Source: Deltaproteobacteria bacterium (GTDB taxonomy: Bacteria > Desulfobacterota > Syntrophia > Syntrophales > UBA2192). Taken from it: a stretch of 51,920 bases of DNA. The position numbers were made by a program, and so were the translations under genes. The stretch lies in contig JAAYEC010000073.1 in assembly GCA_012728915.1 (NCBI GenBank), forward strand, positions 1 to 51,920. Direction: 5' to 3'. The number at the start of each line of letters is the position of its first letter. Positions within the stretch are counted from its first letter, which is position 1. Positions 51,741 to 51,920 of this stretch are shown in pieces. Below the pieces are notes generated by a model. It was not told the origin of the DNA. It ran no database searches and was given only the letters and a program-made list of their open reading frames with translations.

Positions 51741-51920
51741 TCAGCGCGCCGCCCCCGAGTGCCGTTCGCTCTCCACGGGGTAGAGCCGCGCCTTCCCGTC
51801 GTTCTTTTCCTCCGGGGCCGTTCCGTTGACGTCATAGGTCTGCCGCAGCCCGAACTCGGCCTGCTTGCCCTTGTTCCACTGCTTGACGGGCCGCAGGTAG
51901 CCCACGACGCGCGAGTAGAT
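51741..51920 (-). CDS. nrdD: C-terminus of anaerobic (class III) ribonucleoside-triphosphate reductase
   Basis: The last 59 codons before the window edge, read on the minus strand, give IYSRVVGYLRPVKQWNKGKQ followed by AEFGLRQTYDVN and an acidic-basic tail that ends at TGA 51741-51743. This is the characteristic glycyl-radical end of class III NrdD. The radical site is the glycine in RVVGYLRP, and GKQAEF is the conserved following block. Its activase NrdG is encoded at 39019-39708. The bulk of the gene, with ATP-cone and active site, lies outside the window. The presence of this oxygen-sensitive enzyme fits an anaerobe. Confidence 0.85.
   Translation of the reverse strand: MYSRVVGYLRPVKQWNKGKQAEFGLRQTYDVNGTAPEEKNDGKARLYPVESERHSGAAR

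Overview
The window is GC-rich chromosomal DNA from an anaerobic bacterium. It most resembles the Desulfobacterota, probably a syntrophic fatty-acid degrader of the Syntrophales/Syntrophaceae type. This placement is inferred from gene content: a beta-oxidation operon, NADH/ferredoxin-type flavoprotein modules, an ADP-forming acyl-CoA synthetase, a family I CoA-transferase, a class III (oxygen-sensitive) ribonucleotide reductase, many PAS/HDOD/GGDEF signalling proteins, and a probable selenoprotein. No rRNA or tRNA gene was recognised.

Layout. 1-2.8 kb: the tail of an ISL3-type transposase, a PAS-LuxR regulator, and a REP-associated tyrosine transposase (RAYT) bounded by perfect 19-bp inverted repeats. 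2.8-12.1 kb: a secreted metallophosphoesterase coupled to a TPR protein; an ABC exporter with an AttH/CrtC-like lipocalin; a YihY-family membrane protein; an S24-like protein and a divergent ribbon-helix-helix protein. Three copies of a long palindromic element lie in the gaps. 12.1-18.9 kb (minus strand): an eight-gene cluster that looks like an electron-bifurcating [FeFe]-hydrogenase (HydABC) locus with its usual DRTGG, RsbW-like, PHP and HATPase companions. No hydrogenase subunit is present. The NuoF/HydB-like subunit is instead fused to a complete GltD/NfnB-like NADPH-FAD module of 1018 residues in total.

19.1-25.8 kb (plus strand): a TetR repressor with a clear promoter and paired operators, then acyl-CoA dehydrogenase, a FadN-type hydroxyacyl-CoA dehydrogenase/enoyl-CoA hydratase, and thiolase. 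The adjacent transhydrogenase-like cluster could re-oxidise the NADH and balance the ferredoxin and NADPH pools of this pathway. 26-38.7 kb: mixed housekeeping and signalling genes (acetyltransferase, nitrilase-family amidase, HDOD, CorA, response regulator and hybrid kinase, KdsD, YjbQ, CBS, MFS, SYLF), with a remnant of a TRAP transporter.

39-51.9 kb: NrdG, small membrane proteins, a cupin, a C39-like protein, HDOD, an ADP-forming acyl-CoA synthetase, a diguanylate cyclase, DUF488, a methyltransferase, a rhodanese with an in-frame TGA and a SECIS-like hairpin, an EVE-like protein, a CoA-transferase, and the C-terminus of NrdD at the right edge.

The intergenic DNA is unusual. Many gaps contain short tandem units, often exactly 7 nt long (AGGCRAA type), arranged as a purine-rich arm and frequently a pyrimidine-rich partner arm, so that they could form long imperfect hairpins. 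The two strongest leads are the hydrogenase-less NuoE/NuoF-GltD cluster and the putative selenocysteine rhodanese. The heptad arrays and the palindromic elements that abut stop codons are the best non-coding leads.
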